Both the position numbers and the translations under genes were made by a program. Positions 43,332 to 52,847 of a stretch of 58,993 bases of DNA are shown here, piece after piece. Source of the DNA: CAZNHL01 sp964572965 (lineage in GTDB: Bacteria > Bacteroidota > Bacteroidia > Cytophagales > UBA9547); assembly GCA_964572965.1 (NCBI GenBank), contig CAZNHL010000017.1, positions 1 to 58,993 of the forward strand, read 5' to 3'. Positions within the stretch are counted from its first letter, which is position 1; each line of letters begins with the position of its first letter. The notes below the pieces were generated by a model. It was given only the letters and a program-made list of their open reading frames with translations. It ran no database searches and was not told where the DNA came from.

Positions 43332-43892
43332 TTATGCCTGATGAGTATTTTGCTCGTAGCTGTTAAATAAAATCTGAAGTTCGTAAAAATGGTCTTCCGG
43401 TATATCGAAATAAACAATTTCTAGGGTAGAGTCGTCTCTTTCTGTTAAAGCTTTCAGGATACCTTTAAACTGAGGGAAAAACGGCATTTCACTGCGCATA
43501 AGGCAGAATTGAGTAATTCTCAGGCTATTAAGATTGTGAGTAATGCTTGCATCAATTACTTCATTCGTAAACTTTTCAGCCTGCTCTTCCCCAAAGAAAG
43601 TATAACGTTCAACGAAAGGGCTAAGCATCAGATAGCTGTCGCCATTTTGGATAACACCTATCTTTTTTGATTCATTGATAGAAGCGCAAGTATCAATAAT
43701 TGTTTGTTTATCACCTTTATACAATTGGCTCACAATTGAGAATTCAGAAGCGCGTGCAGCACAACTGATTACATCAAAAGAGTATTCGTCATCTTCCTGA
43801 ATGCGCGAAAATTGTGCCTTTTCAGCATCCACTTCTATGCGGCTAGAGTCAATAATGACCTGTAGTTTTCCTATTTTAAATTTCGCTTTCAC
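43332..43892 (-). CDS. Uncharacterised protein
   Basis: About 186 aa, mixed alpha/beta, with no signal peptide and no family I recognise (KFKIGKLQVIIDSSRIEVDA near the start, EIVYFDIPEDHFYELQ near the end). The frame reaches back to a TTG at 43913. However, a perfect -7 box TATCTTTG (minus strand, 43911-43918) covers that TTG. Transcription would start near 43904, so the GTG at 43892 (MKAKFKIGK) is the likelier start. A triple TCTAAAC repeat lies just past its stop. Confidence 0.65.
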   Translation of the reverse strand: MKAKFKIGKLQVIIDSSRIEVDAEKAQFSRIQEDDEYSFDVISCAARASEFSIVSQLYKGDKQTIIDTCASINESKKIGVIQNGDSYLMLSPFVERYTFFGEEQAEKFTNEVIDASITHNLNSLRITQFCLMRSEMPFFPQFKGILKALTERDDSTLEIVYFDIPEDHFYELQILFNSYEQNTHQA

Positions 43893-43910
43893 TGTATTAT
43901 CGTCTTTGTT

Positions 43911-43918
43911 CAAAGATA
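43911..43918 (-). promoter_or_regulatory. -7 box of the unknown gene at 43332
   Basis: TATCTTTG on the minus strand. It excludes the TTG at 43913 as start and favours GTG 43892. Confidence 0.55.
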
Positions 43919-44010
43919 TAAAACCCTGACTAAATTACCCTAAAATGAGCAAGTAATTGTTCTTTATATGAGAAGATTTTAATCCGGGGTCTCATTTTAG
44001 AACTTTATTG

Positions 44011-45224
44011 CTATTCTTCCAGGTAATCCATGTCTTTCCCAAATGTTTCTTCCATAGTAAATAAAGAAGCATAGGCAATCAGCATACAAATAGCACCTAC
44101 AATTAATGCAGCACTAGTCATGCCCATTCCCATGCTTTTATTGAAAAACTTAAAAGAAAGCGTAATTGGCACTGTTGCACCTCTTACAAAGTTAGGAACA
44201 GTAGTAGCTACCGTAGCACGGATATTTGTGCCGAATTGCTCCGCTCCTATAGTAATAAATATAGCCCAATAGCCAACAGAAAGACCCAGCAAGAAACACA
44301 TCGTGTACATGGTGGTTACTGTAACTGCGCCAAGGTTTAAATAAATCACAGAAAGGATCAGAGAAATGTTGATGAAAATGAAAAGTACCTTTTTTCTGCT
44401 TTTTAATACCTGGCTTAAGACTCCGGCCATTACATCTCCAATTGTAAGTCCCGCATAACAGAACAATACTGCAAGGTTATCTTTCACAACACCTTCTATA
44501 TTAAATGTCTGACCAAATTGTTTTGATAAACCGATAAGGNNNNNNNNNNGATACATTTCATGTATCTTGAAAAGCGGTTCCAGTTGGTAAAAAGACTCAA
44601 GAAATCACCTCTTGAAACAAGGCTTTCTTCTTTCGTTTTTGCAAACATACCTGACTCTGCCACACTGATCCTGAGCAGGAGTAAAGCGAATCCCAATGCG
44701 CCGCCAATCATATAACAGGTTCGCCAGTCTAAAAATTCTGCAACCAGACCTGCAAGTATGGCGCCTAGTACACCTATGCTGGCAACAAGCATTGTGCCCA
44801 TTCCCCGGTTTTCTTTTGACATGACTTCTGATACCTGTGTAATACCTGCACCAAGCTCACCTGCCAGGCCAATTCCTGCAATAAAGCGCAGTAAGGCGTA
44901 AGTAGGCACATCCTGTACAAAGGCATTGGCAAAGTTAGCAGCCGAATACAGGAAAATTGATCCGAATAATACCGATAAACGGCCTTTTTTGTCACCTAGT
45001 ATTCCCCACAAAATACCGCCGATAAGCATCCCGGCCATTTGTGTATTATGGATAAAAATATATTCGTTAGGTACATTGGCTTCGGCAACACCAATGTCCA
45101 TAAGACTTTTAGTTTTTACTACAAGAAAAAGCAGTAAATCATATACATCAACAAAATAGCCAAGCGCGGCAATAACTACGGATGCATTGAAAAGTTCTTT
45201 GAGACGTACGTCTTTTAATTCCAT
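44011..45224 (-). CDS. MFS transporter, interrupted by a 10-N gap
   Basis: The gene starts at ATG 45224 and ends at 44011. The N-terminal half has the MFS loop motif WGILGDKKGRLSVL after two helices, and GIGLAGELGAGITQVSE, which resembles the metabolite:proton symporter and sugar-porter type. The C-terminal half has five further helices. The gap at 44540-44549 falls in the middle. There are 225 whole codons before it and one spare base after it, so an intact gene needs a true gap of 3n+2 bases. About 400 aa are visible. The substrate is unknown. Confidence 0.88.
44540..44549. other. Assembly gap (10 N) inside the MFS gene
   Basis: Third placeholder gap of the same length. It falls about where the long cytoplasmic loop and helix 7 begin, so several residues are probably lost. 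Confidence 0.97.
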
Positions 45225-45805
45225 TTTTACATGTTAAATCAGGCAAAAATAAGCATCCATTCCGAAACGAGAAGTTTTTTGTAAATAATATCTAAAAAAT
45301 AAGGGCCATGGGCCCCAAAAAGTAATTAAAAAATACCGCAAAAAAATTATCTGTTAAGGCTAATCCGATAGGTTGGTTGGTTATCGTTGGATTTCCCGTT
45401 AGAGTTTAGTTTTACAATCAGTATAAAAATCATCGCTAAAAGTAATTTTAAAAATATTGGCGATAAATTGAAATTTCTTGATGCGGTTTGAGTGTAAAAC
45501 ATGACTTTACTGATACTTAACTTCTTGACATTCTTTATGTATCAAAGATAAGTGATGAACAATGGAAAGAGGTTTTGTAAAAATTATCCTTTTATTAAGT
45601 TAGTGTTTAAGTTACTAGTCATGAGCGATTAGTCATGAGCAATGAGATCGAGTGAGTAAATTTATCAAACTACTTGATCGGAATATTTACCTTCTTTTTC
45701 TTCTGGCTTTTCCCTCGTTGCTCTTCGCTAATGACTCTTTGCTCATGTCTAAATCTATTCCCTTTTGTCTGAAATTATGAGTAATTTTGTGAATAGCCTC
45801 AAAAC
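45225..45805. repeat. Spacer with repeated ATGAGC words upstream of dnaG
   Basis: The 581-bp spacer has no gene. TAGTCATGAGC occurs twice with a 14-base step (45616-45626 and 45630-45640). About 100 bases further on, GAGTCATTAGCG and GACATGAGCAAAGAG appear on the opposite strand (45719-45749), so the region can fold into a long imperfect hairpin. A dnaG promoter box lies at 45782-45789. Confidence 0.6.
45782..45789 (+). promoter_or_regulatory. Likely -7 box of dnaG
   Basis: TAATTTTG fits TAnnTTTG, 17 bp before the GTG start. A TTTTG word lies at 45763-45767, a little closer than the usual -33 spacing. Confidence 0.45.
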
Positions 45806-47728
45806 GTGATTACTCAGGAAACCATAGCACAGATTAAAGAAGCCGCAGACATCGTGGATGTGGTTGGAGAGTTTGTGCAGTATAAAAAACGTGGTCGTAA
45901 CCTGATGGCATGTTGCCCCTTTCATGGGGAAAAAACGCCTTCTTTCTCTGTATCTCCCGAAAAAGGGATCTATAAATGTTTTGGCTGTGGGGTATCCGGT
46001 GATTCGGTAAAGTTCGTCATGGAGCACGAACGCTATACCTATACAGAGGCATTGCGCTGGCTGGCAAAGCGTTACAATATTGAAGTAAAGGAAGACCGGA
46101 ACATAGATGCAGAAAAGCTTCAGCAGGAAAACTCCGAAAGAGAAAGCTTGCTGATTGTTCTTAACTATGCGAAGAACTTCTACCAGAAAAAACTGACAGA
46201 AGACCCGACCGGTCAGGCAATAGGGATGAGCTATTTCAAAGAGCGTGGCTTTTCACAGGAAACCATTGCTGACTTTGAGCTTGGTTATTCCATGGACGAG
46301 TGGGATGCTTTGTATAAAGATGCGCTAAAGCAGAATTACAATGCAGATCACTTAGAAAAGGCCGGTCTTGTTATCAGAAAAGAGGAGGGGAAAATATTTG
46401 ACCGCTTCCGTGGCAGGGTTATTTTCCCGATTCACAATGTAGCCGGTAAAGTAATTGCTTTCGGTGCGAGGATCCTTAAAACGGATAAAAACCAGCCTAA
46501 ATACCTTAACTCTCCGGAGACTGAAGTGTACCATAAAAGCCAGGTGCTTTATGGTATTTATCAGGCTAAAAATACAATCAGAAGTGAAGAGAATTGCTAT
46601 CTGGTAGAAGGCTATACGGATGTGATTTCTCTTTATCAGGCAGGGATCAAAAATGTAGTGGCCAGTTCCGGTACATCACTTACCCAGGAGCAGATTAAGC
46701 TGATCCGCCGCTTTTCACAAAACGTAACGGTACTCTATGATGGTGATGCCGCTGGTATAAAAGCTTCTGTACGTGGAATCGACATGATTCTTGAGGAGGG
46801 GTTGAATGTGAAAGTCGTTTGTTTCCCCGATGGAGAAGATCCTGATAGTTATGTTAAAAAACTCGGTTCAAACGAGTTTAAAAATTACCTGAAGGACAAA
46901 GCACAGGATTTTATCAGTTTTAAAACTGAGCTTTACCTGAAAGATGTTCAGAATGATCCGATCAAAAGAGCAGAGGTAATCAGGGAAGTGGTAACCAGTA
47001 TTTCGAAGATTCAGGATGGCATTACGCGTGCGGTATATTTTCAACAATGTTCCCGTTTGCTGGATATTTCGGAGTCAACATTAATTTCAGAATATAATAA
47101 GCTTAAACTTCAGCAGAAAAAACAAAAAGGCAATGAGGGTGATGAAGAGCTGATTGCAGATCTGATGCAGCCTGTTGTGCAGGAACAGCCCAGGGTCGCT
47201 ACTAACTCACTGCTTTTACAGGAAATAGAAGTTGTACGTTTATTGGTCAATTATGCCAATATCGTTATTAATGAAGAAGAAAAGCTGACACTGTTCAGTC
47301 ACCTGGTAGTTGAAGTGGAAGACATAGACTTTGAGCACCCTTTGGCAAAAAGAGTGATGGAAAAGTATATCCTTGTCTTTGAAAAAGGCTTTATTCCTAC
47401 CTATGAGTATTTTCTGAATGAGGAAGATGATGTGGTAAAAAGCTTTGTGATCGATCAGATTACAGATAAATATTATTTGAGCGAAAACTGGGAAAAACGT
47501 CATCAGGTGTTAGTGCCGGCTAAAGATCAGGAATTGCTGGAAGTTCTTACAACGGCAGTTTATCGACTGAAATGGCGGAAAGTGCAGCAGATGAGTAAAG
47601 AGATGCAAAGACAGCTTGGAGATATTACTGACCATACAGAAATGGAGAAACAGCTGAAAATTCTGATTGCATTAAAGGAACAGGAAAAACAGCTTGCAGC
47701 CTTCATTGGCAATGTAGTAGCAAAATGA
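45806..47728 (+). CDS. dnaG: DNA primase
   Basis: The 640-aa protein has the N-terminal CHC2 zinc finger (CPFHGEKTPSFSVSPEKGIYKC shown here as Cys37-x2-His40 and Cys58-x2-Cys61), the RNA-polymerase-like core (FRGRVIFPIHN, KYLNSPETEVYHK, YLVEGYTDVI) and a Toprim segment (VLYDGDAAGIKASVRG). The C-terminal helicase-binding part is helical. It lays RNA primers for replication with DnaB. The start is GTG 45806; MITQETIAQIKEAADIVDVV fits the family N-terminus. Confidence 0.95.
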   Translation: MITQETIAQIKEAADIVDVVGEFVQYKKRGRNLMACCPFHGEKTPSFSVSPEKGIYKCFGCGVSGDSVKFVMEHERYTYTEALRWLAKRYNIEVKEDRNIDAEKLQQENSERESLLIVLNYAKNFYQKKLTEDPTGQAIGMSYFKERGFSQETIADFELGYSMDEWDALYKDALKQNYNADHLEKAGLVIRKEEGKIFDRFRGRVIFPIHNVAGKVIAFGARILKTDKNQPKYLNSPETEVYHKSQVLYGIYQAKNTIRSEENCYLVEGYTDVISLYQAGIKNVVASSGTSLTQEQIKLIRRFSQNVTVLYDGDAAGIKASVRGIDMILEEGLNVKVVCFPDGEDPDSYVKKLGSNEFKNYLKDKAQDFISFKTELYLKDVQNDPIKRAEVIREVVTSISKIQDGITRAVYFQQCSRLLDISESTLISEYNKLKLQQKKQKGNEGDEELIADLMQPVVQEQPRVATNSLLLQEIEVVRLLVNYANIVINEEEKLTLFSHLVVEVEDIDFEHPLAKRVMEKYILVFEKGFIPTYEYFLNEEDDVVKSFVIDQITDKYYLSENWEKRHQVLVPAKDQELLEVLTTAVYRLKWRKVQQMSKEMQRQLGDITDHTEMEKQLKILIALKEQEKQLAAFIGNVVAK

Positions 47729-47839
47729 TCTGGAGTTTTTGAACTGAAATAGCGTTGTAAAAGTTATATAGGTAGATGTTTAATACACATACATGTTATG
47801 AAAACTTCACCCATCGTTTAAAAGAGCGAAGTATGAAAT

Positions 47840-47894
47840 ACGCAAAGCGTTTTGCGTAAAGGGACTTCTGGTAAAGCTGGATCGTCCCTTTTTT
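47840..47894 (+). terminator. Hairpin region after dnaG
   Basis: A small hairpin ACGCAAAGCGTTTTGCGT is followed by a stem AAAGGGAC / GTCCCTTT with an 18-base loop and seven T's. Confidence 0.7.
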
Positions 47895-47956
47895 TATGCT
47901 TAAATTGTTGAGCCAATTAGGTTTTACCCAGTGTTTTTAGTTTAAAATTGTTTCTC

Positions 47957-48577
47957 ATGTCATTACTTTTATCCATACACCCAAATAATCCACAACCAAG
48001 ATTAATAAGCCAGGTTGTAAATACCCTTAAAAATGGCGGAATTATCATTTATCCAACCGATACAATTTATGGTATCGGCTGTGACCTGCATAATCCGAAA
48101 GCCGTTGAAAAAGTATGTCGGCTGAAGGATATAAACCCTAAAAAGATGAACCTCTCTTTTATCTGCCATGACTTAAGCCATATTTCAGAATATGCGCGCC
48201 AGGTTGATAATCAGGTATTCAGGTTATTGAAAAAATCGACACCCGGCCCATATACTTTTATTCTTGAAGCAAGCAGTAAAGTGCCAAAGATTGTTGGCCA
48301 GTCAAAGAAAACCGTGGGTATTCGTGTACCGGACAATGCTATCATAAGAAATATAGTTCAGGAATTGGGAAATCCGGTTTTGTCTACTTCGGTTAAAAGT
48401 GATGATGCTATTCAGGAGTACCTGACTGATCCGGAAGAGATTTTTGACCAGTATGGAAAGGTGGTTGACATTGTGATTGATGGTGGTTTTGGAAAAAATA
48501 TTCCATCAACGGTATTAGACTGCAGCAACGGAGATGTAGTGTTGGTACGCCAGGGCTTGGGTGAGTTTGAAGAATAG
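47957..48577 (+). CDS. Sua5/YciO/YrdC-family protein (L-threonylcarbamoyladenylate synthase-like)
   Basis: The 206-aa protein has the YrdC core: GGIIIYPTDTIYGIGCD, NLSFICHDLSHI, TPGPYTFIL and VGIRVPDNA, which bind ATP, threonine and bicarbonate. The family makes threonylcarbamoyl-AMP for the t6A modification of tRNA. The sequence is closer to the shorter YciO-type branch, whose activity is less certain. ATG 47957 is preferred to the TTG at 47948. The gene stands alone between two spacers. Confidence 0.85.
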   Translation: MSLLLSIHPNNPQPRLISQVVNTLKNGGIIIYPTDTIYGIGCDLHNPKAVEKVCRLKDINPKKMNLSFICHDLSHISEYARQVDNQVFRLLKKSTPGPYTFILEASSKVPKIVGQSKKTVGIRVPDNAIIRNIVQELGNPVLSTSVKSDDAIQEYLTDPEEIFDQYGKVVDIVIDGGFGKNIPSTVLDCSNGDVVLVRQGLGEFEE

Positions 48578-48587
48578 TTATAAGACT

Positions 48588-48650
48588 TTAGACATCAGAC
48601 GATGGATTTTAGACAACTAACATTGATCTCATATCTATCGTCTAAAATCT
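48588..48650. repeat. Inverted TTAGAC-type repeat in a spacer
   Basis: GATTTTAGAC (48605-48614) pairs with GTCTAAAATC (48640-48649). TTAGACATCAGA at its left resembles TTAGACATTAGA in the hisH-hisA spacer (about 1455-1466). Confidence 0.55.
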
Positions 48651-48659
48651 AGTATTTGT

Positions 48660-49805
48660 ATGAGACCAGAATTACATATCCTTATCGGTTGTGCCGATGC
48701 ACGTGACTTTAGCCAGATTCAGCGTGAAGCCATTCTTGAAAAAACTGAAGAATTCAGGCTGAAAGACGTTGATATCAACCTCGAAATATTACGCGTTGCC
48801 GGATCTTTTGTAACACCCGATGTAGTATCTGATGTGAAGCGTGCCATTGAGACCTTTCAACGTGAACATATTACTGATACAAGCGATGTTTCCTATTATA
48901 TACATATACAGACGCATGGAGAATTAGATGCTAATTCTAATAAAAGCTATTGCAGCCATGTGCACGAAATGAATATTGTGCAAGGCTCTCCTTTGAATTG
49001 CGGGATGATGTATGCGACGGCTGTGGCCATCGAAATCGAGAAGATATTATTAGAAGAACAACCGCTCATTAAGTCTTTGACGGGCGAGTTCAGGATTGAA
49101 AAGGATTCCGATATCGTTCGTATGCTAAAAGAGGTGTATGGCTATAGCGGTTATCTGGCAGGCGACTGGCTGAAAAGTATTGCGACTTTACGAACTCACC
49201 CGCGTGAACAGAAATCGATTCTTAACAGAGCAATCAATGCTGACCCTGATTTGAGTAAGTTAGGCATAAAGATCACCATGGGTATTATGGATTATTCTAT
49301 TCATGGACTTATCAGGATTGATGATGGTTTGCCTGAAGCAGCATTCTGGGATGAAGTCCAGCTGTTGACAAGAGAAAAAGCACAGGATAAAACGACTTTC
49401 CTTCGCCTTCAGTCAGAAAAACAACAACCGCTTGCGGGGCTTATTTCTATGTCTGATCCCAAAAGGGCTTCCAGATATACAGCGGCCAACTATTATTATA
49501 CTGTTAACGGAATCAATACCCAGGGCTCATACCTGCCTAATACCATTTTTAATATTTCAGGAGGGAGTTTTGATTTGCCGCATTCAACATTTGGACCCTA
49601 CCAGATTGGCGGTTTCTTTTATGCGGTAAAAGATCTTGAGTTGAAAGACTGGATGGTGATGGGTTATGATCAAAAGCAAACAGACCGTATTCTTGCTAAA
49701 ATCCTTCACGATCCTATCATGAACATGATCGTTAAAAGATATAATGTAAATCTGATTCCCCTTAACCAGGAAGAAATGGAAGTGAGTGTAGCACAGGAAG
49801 AGTGA
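48660..49805 (+). CDS. Uncharacterised protein with a beta-carbonic-anhydrase-like N-terminal motif
   Basis: The 381-aa protein starts HILIGCADARDFSQIQ, which resembles the CxDxR zinc motif of beta-carbonic anhydrases (CSDSR). LEILRVAGSFVTPDVVSDVK resembles the following helix-strand pair. YYIHIQTHGELD sits where the His ligand would be, but the usual HxxCG is not intact; candidate Cys residues lie further on (SYCSHVHEM, LNCGMMY). The last 200 residues, including FNISGGSFDLPHSTFG and LKDWMVMGYDQKQTD, match nothing I know. Function is unknown and the carbonic-anhydrase link is only a motif resemblance. Confidence 0.6.
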   Translation: MRPELHILIGCADARDFSQIQREAILEKTEEFRLKDVDINLEILRVAGSFVTPDVVSDVKRAIETFQREHITDTSDVSYYIHIQTHGELDANSNKSYCSHVHEMNIVQGSPLNCGMMYATAVAIEIEKILLEEQPLIKSLTGEFRIEKDSDIVRMLKEVYGYSGYLAGDWLKSIATLRTHPREQKSILNRAINADPDLSKLGIKITMGIMDYSIHGLIRIDDGLPEAAFWDEVQLLTREKAQDKTTFLRLQSEKQQPLAGLISMSDPKRASRYTAANYYYTVNGINTQGSYLPNTIFNISGGSFDLPHSTFGPYQIGGFFYAVKDLELKDWMVMGYDQKQTDRILAKILHDPIMNMIVKRYNVNLIPLNQEEMEVSVAQEE

Positions 49806-49903
49806 ACGGTTTAAATATTGAAGTGTCTTTCTGAATTCTATTGCCTCATATCTTAAATCTAACCTCCTTCATCTCACAGTATTTTAGTAACTTGCCTTTC
49901 AAT

Positions 49904-51157
49904 ATGATCGGCAAGTTTTTCTATACAATTTCTATTCATGTCTATGCGGGGCTGATCCGTACGGTGGCTCCTGTAAATAAGAAAGCCAAACTGTGGCTTG
50001 ATGGCAGAAAAGGCGTTTTTGAGCAAATGAAAGTTGCTTTTGCTACTAATACTGCAAAAGTATTATGGTTTCATTGTTCTTCTCTTGGCGAGTTTGAACT
50101 TTCCAGACCTTTGATAGAGAAGTTTAAAACAGCACAGCCTGAGTTTAAAATATTACTGACATTCTTCTCGCCATCCGGTTATCAGGTTCGAAAAGACTAT
50201 GAATTTGCAGATTGGGTCTTCTATTTGCCAATTGATACTGCAGAAAATGCTTCAAAATTTATAAGCATCACAAAGCCTTCCATGGCTTTTTTTGCGAAGT
50301 ATGAATTTTGGTACTATTATACAAAAGCCCTGAAAGATCAGGATATTCCTGTTATCTCTTTCTCTTCAGCATTCAGAGAAAAGCAACTGTTCTTCAAACC
50401 ATATGGTGGTTTTTACACCAATATCCTTCATCTGTTTACCTACTTCTTTGTTCAGGATAAAACATCGGCAACATTGTTGAAAGGAATTGGAATAAACAAT
50501 ATTCAGGTTGTTGGTGATACACGTTTTGACAGGGTAAAAGAGATATGTGATCATAAAAAGGACATTCCGCTGGCAGCTGCTTTTAAAGACGGTAAATGTG
50601 TGTTTATTGTAGGGTCTGCATGGCAGGAAGACTTGAATGTGTTGGTTCCATTTTTTAATAATACCTCAGATAATCTTAAAATTATTATTGCGCCACATGA
50701 GATTCATGATGAAGAAATAGAAGCGCTGAGAAAGAGACTGGATAAAAAGTCTGTCAGGTATTCACAGGCAACAACAGACAATATTGTTGATGCAAATGTA
50801 CTGATCATTGACAATGTAGGCATGTTGTCATCGCTTTACCAGTATGCTGAATATGCGCACATTGGCGGTGCTTATAAACAAGGACTGCATAATATTCTGG
50901 AAGCTGCCACTTTCGGTATGCCTATTTTCTTCGGTCCGCAAATTAAGAGATTCCCCGAGGCTCAGGAGCTGGTACGCAGAGGTGGGGCTTTTACGATTGA
51001 AGATACGGAAGCGCTGACAAACAGATTTAGTGTGTTGCAGAAGTCTGAGGCGCAAAGGCTTGCCTGTGTACGTGCTTGTAAAGAATATGTAGCCGAAAAT
51101 ATAGGAGCTACAGATAAAATTATCGCTTATTGTAACAATATACTATGCAAGGACTAA
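49904..51157 (+). CDS. waaA: 3-deoxy-D-manno-octulosonic-acid (Kdo) transferase
   Basis: The 417-aa protein is a GT-B glycosyltransferase with the Kdo-transferase N-terminal segment (GLIRTVAPVNKKAKLW, WFHCSSLGEFELSRPL) and the nucleotide-binding part (VVGDTRFDRV, IIAPHEIHDEEIEAL, HIGGAYKQGLHNILEAATFG). It transfers Kdo to lipid A at the inner membrane. The open frame starts at a TTG (49841), but ATG 49904 (MIGKFFYTISIHVYAGLI) matches the family start with its membrane-anchor helix. It overlaps rsgA by 13 bp. Confidence 0.93.
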   Translation: MIGKFFYTISIHVYAGLIRTVAPVNKKAKLWLDGRKGVFEQMKVAFATNTAKVLWFHCSSLGEFELSRPLIEKFKTAQPEFKILLTFFSPSGYQVRKDYEFADWVFYLPIDTAENASKFISITKPSMAFFAKYEFWYYYTKALKDQDIPVISFSSAFREKQLFFKPYGGFYTNILHLFTYFFVQDKTSATLLKGIGINNIQVVGDTRFDRVKEICDHKKDIPLAAAFKDGKCVFIVGSAWQEDLNVLVPFFNNTSDNLKIIIAPHEIHDEEIEALRKRLDKKSVRYSQATTDNIVDANVLIIDNVGMLSSLYQYAEYAHIGGAYKQGLHNILEAATFGMPIFFGPQIKRFPEAQELVRRGGAFTIEDTEALTNRFSVLQKSEAQRLACVRACKEYVAENIGATDKIIAYCNNILCKD

Positions 51158-52068
51158 TCCTTCGTACTACCGGTTCTTTTTATGAAATCCTGGGAGAAGA
51201 CCATAAACGCTATACAGGTGTTCTTCGCGGAAAAATAAAACTGGGTGAATTAAAAGTGACCAACCCTATAGCGGTTGGTGATGGGGTATTGTTCGATACG
51301 CTTGAAAAGGAAGAAGGGAAAGCCGTGATTCATAGTATTGTACCACGCCATAATTACATGGTACGTAATTCTACTCATAAAAAAGGGCATGGTCATTTAA
51401 TTGCCGCAAATATTGATCAGGCTGCATTGGTAGTTACTTTGATGTTTCCGCGTACTTCGCTCGGTTTTATAGACCGTTTTCTTGTTACCACAGAAACATT
51501 CAGGATTCCGTGTCTGATCATTTTTAATAAAACAGATTTGTACGACGACGAAGCCTGGGAATACAACCGCAGACTTGCCAAATTGTATGAAGACCTGGGT
51601 TATAAATGTCTCTATAGCTCTACATGGGAAAATGATGGTATTGATGAGATAAAAAAACATCTCAAAGGGAAAAAAACATTGTTCTCCGGTCATTCAGGAG
51701 TAGGGAAGTCCTCTTTGCTCAATGCAATTCATCCGGACCTTGATCTATATACAGGAGAGGTGTCAGAAGCCAATGAAAAAGGAACACATACAACTACCTT
51801 TGCAGAGATGTTTCCTTTAGATGAAGAATCTTATATCATTGATACGCCGGGTATCAATGAGTTTGGAGTAAATGAAGTTGAAGACAATGAGCTGGCACAT
51901 TATTTCCCTGAAATGCGTGCGTTGCTAGGGCAGTGCAAGTTCAATAACTGTATGCATTTAAATGAACCCGGCTGTGCTGTTATCCAGGCGGTAAAAGACA
52001 GCAAAATTGCCTTGCCTCGTTATGAGAGCTATAAGAGTATCTTAGCACATGAAGATAACAGGAGGTAG
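51145..52068 (+). CDS. rsgA: Ribosome small-subunit biogenesis GTPase RsgA
   Basis: The 307-aa protein has an OB-fold start, a circularly permuted GTPase domain (G4 FNKTD, then G1 GHSGVGKSSLLNAI, then G3 DTPGINEFG) and a zinc-binding C-terminus (CKFNNCMHLNEPGC). It helps 30S maturation by releasing assembly factors. It overlaps waaA by 13 bp and ends 14 bp before the convergent methyltransferase gene. Confidence 0.96.
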   Translation: MQGLILRTTGSFYEILGEDHKRYTGVLRGKIKLGELKVTNPIAVGDGVLFDTLEKEEGKAVIHSIVPRHNYMVRNSTHKKGHGHLIAANIDQAALVVTLMFPRTSLGFIDRFLVTTETFRIPCLIIFNKTDLYDDEAWEYNRRLAKLYEDLGYKCLYSSTWENDGIDEIKKHLKGKKTLFSGHSGVGKSSLLNAIHPDLDLYTGEVSEANEKGTHTTTFAEMFPLDEESYIIDTPGINEFGVNEVEDNELAHYFPEMRALLGQCKFNNCMHLNEPGCAVIQAVKDSKIALPRYESYKSILAHEDNRR

Positions 52069-52082
52069 TGATTTCTATTGCT

Positions 52083-52847
52083 TTAATTTTTTGTACACTT
52101 AAAAATCAGTTCTCTCTGGCCGTCTCCTAAAGAATAGTAGTTGTTTTCCTGAGGGGAAAAATGGGTACGGTAATCAATCATTTCAACTTTGAAACCGGCT
52201 TTTTGCAGCCTTTGGGAAAAGTCTGATCCGTGTAAGCGGACTAAGTCTTTCTGACCATAATTCTGAAGACGTTCCTCTTCTGTTTTGAAGCTTGGGTTTT
52301 CTAAAGTATGCGGATTTTTTAAGTTAATTAATGAGAGAATAAAAGCCTGTCCGTTTGCATTAAGCACTCTTAAAAGTTCACTTACTGCTTTTTCTTCATC
52401 AGGAATATGTCCCAGTACATGTGAACAAATGATATAGTCGAACTTTCCGTTGGAGAAAGAAAGCTTGGTCAGATCTTCCTGATAACTTGCAAGATTTGGG
52501 TTCAGGTCTATATCGATATAATTAGGGTTCGATAAGAATTTTTTCTTCAAAGCACTCTCCGGAGATACATGTAAAACTGTCGGGTTCTGATTAAAGATGC
52601 TTGTCTCGTTTTGTAAGTAGAAGTATAATAATCTTGTACGTTCCAGTGAACTGCAAAAAGGGCATTCTGCATTTGTACGCAATACAATGCCGTTTCCTTT
52701 ACTCAGAAAGGAGCGAAAGCCATGATTACAAAGATTGCACTTGAAATTGTTTCCGGCCATGAAAAGTGATTTTATCTTTTTTAAGGCTGTAGCAATTTCC
52801 AGACGGCTTTTTTCGCTTATACTCTTTTTGTAAAGTTGCTTAATCAT
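52083..52847 (-). CDS. SAM-dependent methyltransferase with a zinc ribbon
   Basis: The 254-aa protein starts with a short helical segment, then CNLCNHGF and CPFCSSLER, a four-Cys zinc ribbon (residues about 38-70). The class I methyltransferase core follows: VLHVSPESALKKKFL, IDIDLN, KFDYIICSHVLGHIPDEEKA and a strand with GQAFILSLIN. It probably methylates a sugar or other surface component, since it lies in the polysaccharide locus. Its start overlaps the deacetylase stop by 4 bp. Confidence 0.85.
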   Translation of the reverse strand: MIKQLYKKSISEKSRLEIATALKKIKSLFMAGNNFKCNLCNHGFRSFLSKGNGIVLRTNAECPFCSSLERTRLLYFYLQNETSIFNQNPTVLHVSPESALKKKFLSNPNYIDIDLNPNLASYQEDLTKLSFSNGKFDYIICSHVLGHIPDEEKAVSELLRVLNANGQAFILSLINLKNPHTLENPSFKTEEERLQNYGQKDLVRLHGSDFSQRLQKAGFKVEMIDYRTHFSPQENNYYSLGDGQRELIFKCTKN

